From Bacteroidota bacterium (lineage in GTDB: Bacteria; Bacteroidota; Bacteroidia; Bacteroidales; Porphyromonadaceae), in the NCBI GenBank assembly GCA_023395395.1, contig JAEWZH010000014.1:160523-224522 (forward strand): DNA of 64,000 bases, written 5' to 3'. Below, in pieces: positions 43,841-53,153 of this stretch. The notes under the pieces are model-generated. The model ran no database searches, was not told where the DNA came from, and was given only the letters and a program-made list of their open reading frames with translations. Within the stretch, counting starts at the first letter, position 1. Each line of letters begins with the position of its first letter. Made by a program: the position numbers and the translations under genes.

Positions 43841-45490
43841 TTACTCTCCGATAGGGGTGACATCTAGTATCGTTCCAAACCCGGTATAATCATAAGCTTT
43901 GTCCGGGAGGAGTAAGCCTGAAGTTGCGAAGTTAGGATCAATCGGCAAAATGCGTACAATACCTTCTGCTCCCTTCTGAATACTCAAAATCAAAGCCATA
44001 CAATTGTACTTGAGCTCAGGCAGTACAGATCCTCCAACGGTAGCCGGCTCGAAGTTGTACTCTCCCTGAATAAAGAGTTTTCCACTACTGATGACTTCAT
44101 CGCCTTTAACCTCATACAGAGGTTTTGAAGGTTTAATCTCTGAATCTGTTCCAACAAAGGTAAAGGCAAAAATCTTATTCGTAGTGACAGCATAGAGCAG
44201 ATTATATTTTTTAGAGAAGAAGACGGCTCTGGCATCGTCTAAGATAGCTTTGCCCTCAGAAGAGATTGTGTATTTACTCTGTGCGGTCGCTACTTCTTGA
44301 GGCTGCACCACCTTTCCTCCTTCTTTCTTCTCCGTCACATGCATCTTTACTGTGTACAACTCATAATCGTTTGTTCCCTTATTCTTCAGTAGTATCCTTC
44401 CATATTTGCCATCATCAATAATGTCAGCCGCAATTGCGGTGCGATTAGGAAGTTTTTCCGGATCAAACTGGTCATTCGGGGCAAAGGTCTCCTTATTGAA
44501 GCTGTAGTTCTGATATTTTGCAAAGCCACGAATAGCTCCGGCTACGTCATCATAGTAGACAGCAAAACCATCCCTATTGAGTCTGTTTCCAGATACACCC
44601 ACAACTTTATTACTTATTTTAGTGTCAGCAAGTATGGCTTCAGGGACAGAGAAAACTGTCTCGGCAGTACGTGAGGTATGGCTAATCTTATAGATTCCTT
44701 CTGTGGTATCAAGGAAATAATACTCCCCCGCAGAGAAATGGTTATTGACCTTGATGTTATCAGACTTATAAATCACTATTCTATCGTCCGACAAGTCACC
44801 AGCGAGACTAAAGTCTTTGATATTGTATTTATAGAGTTTTCCCTCATCGGTGCTCGCCCACACATAGCTATCGCGTCCGAAGTAGGCAGCATACCCCCAA
44901 TAGGCATACGTTATCTTATCTACCTTTCCGGGGATAGCACCATTGGGAGTACCTCCCAAAATATTTCGGAAAAAGACCTGGTCTCCTTTGTACTTAATCG
45001 ATACACTTTGGTCTTTGATATAGGTCAAATCCGTGTGTGCGCCGTTATCTCTGGTATCAGCTACTACCAAACCGCTAATAAATGAACCACGAATCGTAAG
45101 TGGCCAAGAATAGATGTATTCAATCCCTCCATTTTTATTATCTGTGACCGTAAGGAATAGATAATAGGGCTTAGAAGAGATGGGTTTTGTAGCGAGATAG
45201 TCCAACTTCAACTCAGTTCCTATTGTTTCAAGGTCAGTACTGTACAAATCTGTCTTTGCAGTAATCTGCCATTTGTAAGAGACATCCGAACCTTGAAACT
45301 TTGGATCCGGCTTAGGGTTAATGATTAGATGTGTTTGATAATCAACAAATTGTTCTTGAGCAATACCCGCTGTATCTATAGCGACTTCAGGGATAGAATT
45401 GGTGGGCAAAGAGCTTTTGTCCTTGTAGCACGAGCTTAAGGAGACTATCAATCCCATCGCAACGATGAGTCTGTGTATTATCTTATTCAT
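43841..45490 (-). CDS. PKD-like family lipoprotein
   Basis: 549 residues. The signal peptide ends VSLSSC (Cys21 lipid anchor). An N-terminal PKD-like domain (about 40-150, VSYKWQITAK and KPYYLFLTVTDNKNG) is followed by a long beta-rich body with propeller-like strands. It matches the PKD_2-type lipoproteins encoded behind SusC/SusD/DUF4843 genes. It is likely exported to the cell surface, as in other Sus-type systems, to bind or present substrate. It starts 14 bases after the DUF4843 gene. Confidence 0.8.
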   Translation of the reverse strand: MNKIIHRLIVAMGLIVSLSSCYKDKSSLPTNSIPEVAIDTAGIAQEQFVDYQTHLIINPKPDPKFQGSDVSYKWQITAKTDLYSTDLETIGTELKLDYLATKPISSKPYYLFLTVTDNKNGGIEYIYSWPLTIRGSFISGLVVADTRDNGAHTDLTYIKDQSVSIKYKGDQVFFRNILGGTPNGAIPGKVDKITYAYWGYAAYFGRDSYVWASTDEGKLYKYNIKDFSLAGDLSDDRIVIYKSDNIKVNNHFSAGEYYFLDTTEGIYKISHTSRTAETVFSVPEAILADTKISNKVVGVSGNRLNRDGFAVYYDDVAGAIRGFAKYQNYSFNKETFAPNDQFDPEKLPNRTAIAADIIDDGKYGRILLKNKGTNDYELYTVKMHVTEKKEGGKVVQPQEVATAQSKYTISSEGKAILDDARAVFFSKKYNLLYAVTTNKIFAFTFVGTDSEIKPSKPLYEVKGDEVISSGKLFIQGEYNFEPATVGGSVLPELKYNCMALILSIQKGAEGIVRILPIDPNFATSGLLLPDKAYDYTGFGTILDVTPIGE

Positions 45491-45504
45491 ATAGTAATCA
45501 CTAA

Positions 45505-46368
45505 TTATTTGGTTCTGGCTTCGATAGGTTGCCCCTTTAGCTTTCCACCGTCATGGACAAGAGGAGCATCGGGGTGTTGTTTATTATAATCCTTGATGTA
45601 GTCTGCAATCTTATTGGCATAAGCGAGATAAGTTTTGCTAATCACACCATTCCAAGGTAGATATTTGTACCCATCGGCATTGGCATTGCTTGCTCCATGC
45701 TTCACCTTGTCATCCCAATCGTTCCAGCCGAGTGCAGTAACAATAACCTCCAAAGCCTTGATACTAAAGTATTCCTTGGAATCAGAGAAAGCTCTATCCG
45801 TCCCTTGAATCAAAGCATTGTAGGTCATGAAATGCTTAGTCAATACCGGTGGCTCAAGTCGAATACCCCAGCTCATTACAGCTTTTGTAAACTCCGGAGG
45901 CCCTGCGAGAAGAGCATCAGAGTTTTTTATGCGGAGCGTGATGCGGGCATTCTGCTCTTGCAATTCCTTGCGATTGATTAGCTTGACCTTAATCTCTCCC
46001 TTCATCTCGTTGGCTGGGATAGATGCCCCTAGTATTTCAAAATAATCTGCAGGAGCACTCTCTTCCTTTATCACTTCTATATTGACGGTACGATTGGTAT
46101 CGCTTTTCATGCCAATCAAGTAGAGTGGAATACTTTCGATATGGCTTTCTGCATCAGGTGTCGAGAAAAATGAGTAAGACTTGTAAAACGTCTTATCCTC
46201 TACCACGTATCCTGCGGGTTCCTTTATACCCTTATCATTGGTAGCATATGGAAAGCGTACTGCATTATACTGAGGGTTATAGAACGGTATTTCGCTCTTC
46301 TTGCACCCATTAAATAAAAAGAGTAGCGGTATCAAGAGCAAAAGCTGGCTATATTTATGCATATTCAT
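45505..46368 (-). CDS. DUF4843 domain lipoprotein
   Basis: 287 residues. The lipoprotein signal ends LFNGC (Cys22). The body fits DUF4843: NAVRFPYATND near the start, an immunoglobulin-like domain with VNIEVIKEESAPADYF and ARITLRIKNSDAL, and a C-terminal extension with FSDSKEYFSIKAL. DUF4843 proteins occur almost only behind SusC/SusD pairs and are probably surface lipoproteins of the uptake complex. The role is otherwise unknown. It starts 18 bases after the susD stop. Confidence 0.82.
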   Translation of the reverse strand: MNMHKYSQLLLLIPLLFLFNGCKKSEIPFYNPQYNAVRFPYATNDKGIKEPAGYVVEDKTFYKSYSFFSTPDAESHIESIPLYLIGMKSDTNRTVNIEVIKEESAPADYFEILGASIPANEMKGEIKVKLINRKELQEQNARITLRIKNSDALLAGPPEFTKAVMSWGIRLEPPVLTKHFMTYNALIQGTDRAFSDSKEYFSIKALEVIVTALGWNDWDDKVKHGASNANADGYKYLPWNGVISKTYLAYANKIADYIKDYNKQHPDAPLVHDGGKLKGQPIEARTK

Positions 46369-46386
46369 GGTCGTCTAAAAAATAAA

Positions 46387-47880
46387 TTATTGTATTCTAC
46401 CATAAGAGTTCTCCAAGTCTGGGAAAGGCAAGAGGTACTGTGTATCGCCCATCTTTTGACCTTCAGAAAGTTGAGGGATTACTTCTAGTGCGAGTCGCTT
46501 CTGCTGGAAGAAAAGGACGCCCTCACAGGTAAATTCACGTTCGTACTCACCAAAGATTAGCTTTCTTACTTCCTCTTCTTCTGTCTGTTCGTCAATATTA
46601 TCCGAGATGCCACGCAAACGACGAATGGTGTTGAGTAAATCTATCGCACCCTTTTTGTCCTTCTTGTGTAGCCTAGCATCAGCCAAAATAAAATACACCT
46701 CTGGCAGACGAATCATATTGATCCGATTATTAATTTGATCACGGCTTGCATATTTGAGTGAAGTATAGGTTAGAGCACTATTTTTGATAAGTACCTTAGA
46801 CAATCTCACATCAGCTTCATTGCCACTAAATAGTTGTTTGATACGCTCAGGAGTAAAGACAAGAGCTGAAGAATCCCAATTGTCTGGGTTGATTTTGAAA
46901 TACTGCTGAGTGTAATCATCCAACTTCGGCACATCCAATGCAAAAAGAGCCTCGGTAGTGAAAGAACAATTATTTATCGAAATCTCATAGGCTTGTTGCA
47001 ATCGCACTACCGTCTTGATATTAGGATTCTTGACTAAGGTATTAGCTTCAGAGGCAGCGACAACTTCTGAAGCTGCTTCAAATGCTTTGTCCATAGCTTC
47101 CGGTGTGCCGAACCACATGGCTACTCTTGCCTGTAGAGCACGTACCGCATAGTAGTTTAGTTTTAAGCTACGATTATTGTAGTAACCTTCGACATTAATC
47201 TCCTTGAGCTCGTCATTGTGCCCGTCTGACACGATAGGGTCATACTCTTTAAGAAGCGTGGCTGCTTCGTCCAAATCCTTCATAAGAGCATTATAAAGCT
47301 CAGCTCCGGTAAATTGCTTTACAGGCTCTTTGCTCAGCCCCGTTACGTAAGGAATGGATGGTTTCTTACTTAGCTCCTCTACTCTAATTGAATATCCTCC
47401 GTAGCCAAAATACCTGAGAAGATCCAAGTGTACGTAAGCACGAATGGCAAGGAACTCACCCTTGATGATGGCATACTCCATCGGAGTGAGGATACTCTTA
47501 CGCTCCTCCAATTTGATAAGTGCATCATTGGCATTGACAATGACGTTGTACAACTTATTCCAAATGCCTTCGACACGATTGAAAACCGTCTTTTCTCTGT
47601 AGTTATGATTGAAAATGGCTCTGTCTGTCTCTGTCACTGGGTCACGATATTGATGCGCCATCATTTCAGGCAGAAACCATGACAAGTCTCTACCGTACAA
47701 ATCATATTCGGAAAGGGCAATGTAACATCCTGTGAGACTTTGTTGGAAACCCTTGACGGTTTTGAAATGCTGTTCATCTCGAACCTCTGAGACAGGCGTG
47801 ACGTCAAACCACTTATTGCAAGCACTTAGTGCAATCAGATTGAGGATAAGGAGAACGGGAGTATATACTATTCTTTTCAT
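46387..47880 (-). CDS. SusD/RagB family surface lipoprotein
   Basis: 497 residues from the ATG at 47880. The frame stays open upstream, but this start gives a proper lipoprotein signal ending IALSAC (Cys21). Tetratricopeptide-like helices follow (RAYVHLDLLRYFGYGGYS, NYYAVRALQARVAMWFG), then the C-terminal SusD region (RLPEVYFILADARLHKKD, EYEREFTCEGVLFF). SusD-like proteins act as the lid of the SusC transporter and capture substrate at the surface. Transcribed 35 bases behind susC. Confidence 0.92.
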   Translation of the reverse strand: MKRIVYTPVLLILNLIALSACNKWFDVTPVSEVRDEQHFKTVKGFQQSLTGCYIALSEYDLYGRDLSWFLPEMMAHQYRDPVTETDRAIFNHNYREKTVFNRVEGIWNKLYNVIVNANDALIKLEERKSILTPMEYAIIKGEFLAIRAYVHLDLLRYFGYGGYSIRVEELSKKPSIPYVTGLSKEPVKQFTGAELYNALMKDLDEAATLLKEYDPIVSDGHNDELKEINVEGYYNNRSLKLNYYAVRALQARVAMWFGTPEAMDKAFEAASEVVAASEANTLVKNPNIKTVVRLQQAYEISINNCSFTTEALFALDVPKLDDYTQQYFKINPDNWDSSALVFTPERIKQLFSGNEADVRLSKVLIKNSALTYTSLKYASRDQINNRINMIRLPEVYFILADARLHKKDKKGAIDLLNTIRRLRGISDNIDEQTEEEEVRKLIFGEYEREFTCEGVLFFQQKRLALEVIPQLSEGQKMGDTQYLLPFPDLENSYGRIQ

Positions 47881-47915
47881 TGTATACATTGATGAAATTG
47901 ATATTTCAATATAAA

Positions 47916-50900
47916 TCAGAATGTCGCGGTTATCGAACAAGAGAGTCGACGGGCAAAAGGATAAGCCAAACCACGCTCAACCTCTATGCTAGAGAATGTC
48001 GCAATATCATTCATCAGCAATGCGACCTTAAGATACTTCGCATTGATAGCGGAGTAGATGCTCTTGGGGAAGTTGTAATAGAGAGATATGGAAGAGATAT
48101 TCAACTCGTTTCTTTCTTGAACAAATCGAGAGGTAGGTCTCGTCATCCAACTATCGTCAAACTTTTTGTATCTCGTTACCTGTCCTGCTTCTCTCCAGCG
48201 TCCCTCAGCGAGTCGTTTATCCACATTATACCTGATGGGGGCGTTCTCCACTTTGTTTACGAGTGTCGAATTATAGCTCTGTCCTCCTGCGAGATAAGAT
48301 AAGATAGCAGATATTCCAAATCCTTTGTATTCAGCGTTAATACCGACATTTCCACGAATCTTAGGGGTTTCATCCCCGACAGGAACGAGATCAGACGGAT
48401 CATAGGTATAGGTAAGCTCCCCGTTTTTCTTTATGAATACCTCAACGCCCCTCACAGGATCAATTCCAGCCGATTGTACAGCCCATATAGTCGTCATCGA
48501 CTGGCCATCTTGGAAGAGCTGGACAGGCCCTGAGAAATCTCCTTTGGTAGAATTTTCTTTTACCTTGCTGTTGTACTCACGAAGACTCTCCGAAAGACTT
48601 ACAATATAGTTTTTATTGTGACTGAGTGATCCAAAGACGGTAGCAAATCCATCCTTGCCACGCCATAGGGCATACGATAGTCTAGCCTCAAAGCCAGAGT
48701 TTCGTACGAGTCCTAGGTTGTCTTTGACTATGGTGAACCCGGTAGAGCCCGGAATAGTCAAATCGGTAAGCATATTCCTCGTATCTGCCTGGTAGAGATC
48801 CACTGTAAGGTTGAGATTCCCTAGTTGCATGTCAAAGCCTATATTCTTATCCAACTTCTGCTCCCACTTGAGATCTGGATTAGGCATGTTGGTGAGATAC
48901 GCTCCGGTGAATTCGCCGTAGAGAACCCCCGGGAAGTACTTATAGGTCGAGACTGCGGTATTTGTCAAGAAATTCTGATTACCAGTAAGACCGATAGATG
49001 CCCTCAATTTGAGCAACTTGAGAGGTTCAAAGGTCATCCATGGTTCCTTGTGGACATTCCAACCCGTTCCCACTGACCAGCTATTAGCCCACCTATTATT
49101 CACTCCGTAAAGAGATGAGGCACCTCGTCTAAAGGTTGCATCCAAAAGGTAACGGTTTTGATAATCATAGGAAGCTGAAAGGAGGAAGCTCAATTCACGA
49201 CGAATCGTAGAGATTCCTACCGGAATGCTACCCTTGGCGTATTGCTTAGCAAACGTAATATCAGCAATGTCACTATTGGAAAATCCCACTGCTCTATGCG
49301 CATAGCTTGAGCCTGAATTTTGAGCGATAAACGTACCCGCATTTAAGAAGAAGCTATGTACGTCAAATGTCTTGTTGTAACTGAGGTTTAAGTCTCCCGT
49401 CAATCTATCGCTCTGGCCGTTTTCTAGGTAATATTCACCCCGCTCGTCTGCTCGATCTGCAGAGTAATTAATAAATCGAGAGTGGTCGGCTGGGTAAAAT
49501 TTATTGACCTCACTCAGCTTTTTATTCCATCCTGCCCTAAAGACTGCCTTCAAATCCATCGTAGGACGCCACTCAGCATAGAAATTGTCAGTAATATCAT
49601 AGTACTTATTGGACAGCAAAGTACCAATGACAGCATCATACATAGGATTTGCGGTCTTACCCTCTACTTCACTGTATGCAGCGACACGCAAAATATTACC
49701 ATTCTTATCGGTTGCTTCCCAGTAAGGGTTCATCTTGGCATAGTCTGAAAAAGATCCATAGGGAGAATCATATCCGTTGTTTACCAATACCGTAAGACTA
49801 TTGCGGAAGATAAGATTATCCTTTCGGTAAGCAATGTTGGCAGTCGTAGCGAGTGTCGTACGATCAGATCCTTTCATCACTCCCTTGGTATCATTATAGC
49901 TAAAGTCAATAGTACTGCGAAGATTTTGGGCATCTCCCAGTTCGACACTGAGATTGTGCTTGTGCCCGACGCCGAAGCGTAGTGGTTTTGCAAGCCAATA
50001 AGTATTCAACCCCTCCAAGGCTCTTTTACGGCGCTCATTATACAGCCTTTGGTTGGCTTCCCAGCCGCTAATCGTCTTGGAGCTATCGTACATACCATCT
50101 AGTTTTTCGACCTCAATCTTCTCTAAGCTATTGGTGAGATTGTAGCTGGACAGGTCGGGAATCTCAAAAGAGAGGGTACCATTGTAGGTTATCCTCTGCT
50201 CGTTGCCCGAGAGCTTCTTGGTCTCCACGACGATAACACCATTCGCTGCCTTCGAACCATACAGAGCTTTTGCAGAGGCATCTTTTAGAATCGTAATGGA
50301 CTCCACCCTATTCATATCCATGTCTACGATGGTCTGAATACTGGTCTCGAAACCGTCAAGGATGAATAGCGGTTGATTGGGATTATTGGCAAAGTCGCCT
50401 TTTAGGCTTCCTGCCCCTGATGTTGGTAAGCTAGAGACACCTCGCATCGATATATCTGGCAAGCTATTGGGGTCAGAACCAGAAAGAAGATTGGTAGGTG
50501 CGTAAATCGTAGGGTCGATGGTCGTAAGGCTATTCAGGATGTTTTGGTTTCCTACCGTTGTCAACTGTTTGCTATCCACCGAAGTAGATGACCCCGTAAA
50601 GCTACCCATCTTTCTGGTGTAAATACCAGTAACCACCACTTCTTCAAGGATTTGAGCATTTTCCAAAGCCAAATCCATGATTATTTTACCCTTAGTACCT
50701 TTGAATACAACCGTCTTCTTCTCAAGTCCAAGAGATGAAAAGACAATCTCAACATCGGTATTTTTAGGAATAGAGAAGCTGTAATTACCATCCATATCCG
50801 TCGCCATCACTATCTTTTGTGATTTGCCTAGGACTCCAGCGCTCATCAAAGGATCGCCGAGGTCATCGTACAAAACTCCGCTTACACTGATATTTGAAGG

Positions 50901-51239
50901 CGCATCAGCTATCGTCTTAATCTCAATTTTTCCAGAACGCAGCTCGTATCCAAGTCCTGTGCTTTTAAGGACACGGGCAAGTAGGTTTTGGAGAGGTTCT
51001 TGCTGAGCAATGAGCGTAATCTTCTCTAGTCTTTCAGCTTGATCGGCAGTAAACTCCACTGGCATCTTTACTGCCTTTCCCAAAGCCTCGAAGAAAGAAG
51101 CTCCATCTTTTTCTTTGAGAGTCAGACTCACAGTCTGCTCTGCAGTGTGGTTATCTTGAGCATGTAGTGTGCAAGTCACAAATAACATGCCGAGGAGGAA
51201 AATAAGAATCCTCGATTGATAGATTATGGTTTGTCTCAT
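47916..51239 (-). CDS. SusC/RagA family TonB-linked outer membrane transporter with STN domain
   Basis: 1107 residues. In order: a signal peptide (TLHA-Q), a secretin/TonB short N-terminal (STN) domain at about residues 45-105, a carboxypeptidase-like domain (about 115-190, DMDGNYSFSIP), the plug, and a 22-strand barrel. The plug has the EEVVVTGIYTRK signature and the SITILKDASAKALYGSKAANGVI segment. It imports substrate with SusD, using ExbB/ExbD/TonB energy. An STN domain usually signals to an anti-sigma factor, but no FecR/FecI pair is adjacent. The substrate class cannot be named. Confidence 0.92.
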   Translation of the reverse strand: MRQTIIYQSRILIFLLGMLFVTCTLHAQDNHTAEQTVSLTLKEKDGASFFEALGKAVKMPVEFTADQAERLEKITLIAQQEPLQNLLARVLKSTGLGYELRSGKIEIKTIADAPSNISVSGVLYDDLGDPLMSAGVLGKSQKIVMATDMDGNYSFSIPKNTDVEIVFSSLGLEKKTVVFKGTKGKIIMDLALENAQILEEVVVTGIYTRKMGSFTGSSTSVDSKQLTTVGNQNILNSLTTIDPTIYAPTNLLSGSDPNSLPDISMRGVSSLPTSGAGSLKGDFANNPNQPLFILDGFETSIQTIVDMDMNRVESITILKDASAKALYGSKAANGVIVVETKKLSGNEQRITYNGTLSFEIPDLSSYNLTNSLEKIEVEKLDGMYDSSKTISGWEANQRLYNERRKRALEGLNTYWLAKPLRFGVGHKHNLSVELGDAQNLRSTIDFSYNDTKGVMKGSDRTTLATTANIAYRKDNLIFRNSLTVLVNNGYDSPYGSFSDYAKMNPYWEATDKNGNILRVAAYSEVEGKTANPMYDAVIGTLLSNKYYDITDNFYAEWRPTMDLKAVFRAGWNKKLSEVNKFYPADHSRFINYSADRADERGEYYLENGQSDRLTGDLNLSYNKTFDVHSFFLNAGTFIAQNSGSSYAHRAVGFSNSDIADITFAKQYAKGSIPVGISTIRRELSFLLSASYDYQNRYLLDATFRRGASSLYGVNNRWANSWSVGTGWNVHKEPWMTFEPLKLLKLRASIGLTGNQNFLTNTAVSTYKYFPGVLYGEFTGAYLTNMPNPDLKWEQKLDKNIGFDMQLGNLNLTVDLYQADTRNMLTDLTIPGSTGFTIVKDNLGLVRNSGFEARLSYALWRGKDGFATVFGSLSHNKNYIVSLSESLREYNSKVKENSTKGDFSGPVQLFQDGQSMTTIWAVQSAGIDPVRGVEVFIKKNGELTYTYDPSDLVPVGDETPKIRGNVGINAEYKGFGISAILSYLAGGQSYNSTLVNKVENAPIRYNVDKRLAEGRWREAGQVTRYKKFDDSWMTRPTSRFVQERNELNISSISLYYNFPKSIYSAINAKYLKVALLMNDIATFSSIEVERGLAYPFARRLSCSITATF

Positions 51240-51276
51240 GAAGATTTTATTATTTTACGTAACTATTTACAGTACA

Positions 51277-52425
51277 TCAGTGCTCTAAAGCCTCTTCGAG
51301 GACACTGTCCATGTCTTCAGGATTGGAAGTGCGGACAAGAATCGTCCCATCAGGAGCTATGAGCAATAGTGTAGGAATTGTTTGGATACCATAGGTATCA
51401 CCACCTGTTCCCCTGCTATCATAGAAGTGATCCCAATCGATTCCGAGCTCCTTGATAGCTTTGTCATTATCGGCCTTACTTTCCTCTGACAATCCGATGC
51501 TCAATACACGCAACCCTCTATTTCCGTATTTCTTATGCAATTCGGCGAGGTGCGGTATTCCTTTGCGGCATGGACCACACCAAGATGCCCAAAAATCTAC
51601 GAGAAGGTATTGCCCTTCTGCCATATAGTCGCTAAGACGAGCTGTATTTCCCTCGCTATCATCCATCTCGAAGTCTTTATACATCTTACCTGCAGAGCTC
51701 TCCAGGATGAAAGAAAAGTCTTTAAACCACTTGGACAGGAGCGGATCCTCTCTAACCACAGATGGTGCTACATTATACTTTTCGACATAATCTGCCTCGT
51801 CCTTAAACCCAATTTCACGGAATACCGATATTGCAACCGCATCACTGCTATGAGCAGAGTAATACCTATCTGTGATTTCCTTGAAGACCGCACGCTTGAT
51901 ATTGAGGATGGAATCCATTTGCAGAGAAAGGCGATTAACCTCCTCCTGATTATCTTTGGCACGCAGGCGATCATAACCCAGTTCTATGATTTGATTGGTC
52001 AAAGGTGCAACCTGCTCCTCCAGCTCACCTCTGAAATTACGAAGGGCAATATTCAGATTTTCTTCCGCGCTCTGATCCATAGGCCACTCCAAGCGATAAC
52101 CCAAAGAATCTGAATACAGTAGCTTACCATTACCCTCGAAAATCAATTCGTTTACTACCGTTTCATCGCCAATCATGATCCTATAGATATTTCGAGAATC
52201 GACATCGGCAGAGTAGACAAATGCACCATCGGTTATCAACACCGAGTCGATAGGCTCTTTCAACGTATTGGTTACATAAGCATAGCTCCCATTGGTGGCA
52301 ACCGGAAGATTTTCAGCTTCCAAAGTGAATGAGGCACCACTCTTCTTGCCATTGCATCCCCCCAATACTAAGAGAAGTAGAAACAAGAGACTAGGATAAT
52401 TTGAGTTCAGTTTCATAAATGTCAC
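51277..52425 (-). CDS. TlpA-like thioredoxin-fold lipoprotein (DUF4369 type)
   Basis: 382 residues. The lipoprotein signal ends LGGC (an internal ATG at 52416 is an equally good start). The N-terminal part (about 30-130) is a DUF4369-like beta domain. The central part is helical, and the C-terminal thioredoxin domain carries WASWCGPC (Cys283, Cys286) with the cis-Pro region TIPTLLL. It is a periplasmic thiol oxidoreductase of the TlpA/ResA type. As first gene of the SusCD-protease locus, 37 bases before susC, it may reduce disulfides in incoming peptides or mature locus proteins (inference). Confidence 0.88.
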   Translation of the reverse strand: MTFMKLNSNYPSLLFLLLLVLGGCNGKKSGASFTLEAENLPVATNGSYAYVTNTLKEPIDSVLITDGAFVYSADVDSRNIYRIMIGDETVVNELIFEGNGKLLYSDSLGYRLEWPMDQSAEENLNIALRNFRGELEEQVAPLTNQIIELGYDRLRAKDNQEEVNRLSLQMDSILNIKRAVFKEITDRYYSAHSSDAVAISVFREIGFKDEADYVEKYNVAPSVVREDPLLSKWFKDFSFILESSAGKMYKDFEMDDSEGNTARLSDYMAEGQYLLVDFWASWCGPCRKGIPHLAELHKKYGNRGLRVLSIGLSEESKADNDKAIKELGIDWDHFYDSRGTGGDTYGIQTIPTLLLIAPDGTILVRTSNPEDMDSVLEEALEH

Positions 52426-52923
52426 AGATAATTATTAGTTAGGACTCTATTAATCGTATGTATGATATTACCATTTCCTATTGCTCTGATAAACCCCTTG
52501 ATCAGATTCTACCCTTTGTGCAAGCATTGTCCACCAACATCAAAGTGGAATAATAAACCGTGGGTCATACCAAAGTCCGGCAAATTTAGATGTTTTTTTC
52601 CAAAACAACAACAAATTAATATTTTACTTTCCAATCAAGGGGGCGTACTCATTTTGCATGATTGTTGATTATCTTCACCTGATTCCATAGATCGAAAGCT
52701 TTTATTATATTGTATTTCAGAAGGGAAAAGCCCTTCTTGCCAGAGGGCGAGCGACTTGGGAGTAAAAGACGACTATTCCTGATAAATAAGCAAAGAGGAA
52801 GTCTCAAAGAGAATCCTTGTAGATGTCTACCTACAACTGAATTTCTGTGTACAAAGACGCCTGTTTCTCCCCTATATTCCGCAAGCGAGAAGAGAGTGTC
52901 TGCCGGCGAAAAGACAAAATTTT
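52426..52923. other. Intergenic region, leader of the SusCD locus and decayed repeats
   Basis: No convincing gene. It includes the probable promoter of the TlpA-SusCD operon (52581-52588, minus) with a leader of about 150 bases, and a small AGAAGGG/CCCTTCT hairpin at 52719-52737. Degenerate 22-bp-spaced units at 52847, 52869 and 52891 lead into the clear array that follows. Confidence 0.45.
52581..52588 (-). promoter_or_regulatory. -7 element for the TlpA-SusCD-protease operon
   Basis: TAAATTTG on the minus strand. The nearest TTTG (52615-52612) is 23 bp upstream, longer than usual. It implies a leader of about 150 bases. Confidence 0.4.
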
Positions 52924-53011
52924 CTCTATAGAGCGACCAGATTTCCTCTATAGAGCGACCGAATCTCCTCTATAGAGCGACCGAATCTCCTCTATAGAGA
53001 GACCGGATTCG
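52924..53011. repeat. 22-bp tandem array, four clear units
   Basis: Units start at 52924, 52946, 52968 and 52990; each opens with the palindrome CTCTATAGAG followed by CGACC or AGACC and a variable heptamer (GAATCTC twice). A decayed fifth unit (CTCTACTGAG) starts at 53012. The unit is the reverse complement of that at 37.0 kb in its core, with the same 22-bp period. Confidence 0.9.
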
Positions 53012-53109
53012 CTCTACTGAGAAACCATTGTGTACATACCTGAAAACAACCAACATCTTTACTTGGGGGATTGAGGTCTATTTTAGGCTATTTAGTGGGA
53101 TTAAATCCC

Positions 53110-53117
53110 TATCTTTG
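53110..53117 (+). promoter_or_regulatory. -7 element of the DUF1697 gene
   Basis: TATCTTTG, 36 bases before the ATG at 53154; the -33 box is weak (TTTA at off spacing). Confidence 0.5.
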
Positions 53118-53153
53118 TATGACATATATTAACAAATAGGACTAAGTAGAAAA

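Noticed and set aside
41118..52425. Classical glycan PUL
   Set aside because: The locus has SusC/SusD but no glycoside hydrolase or lyase; it carries a protease and thioredoxin protein instead.
52719..52737. Terminator hairpin upstream of the SusCD locus
   Set aside because: AGAAGGG/CCCTTCT stem lacks a T-run on either strand.
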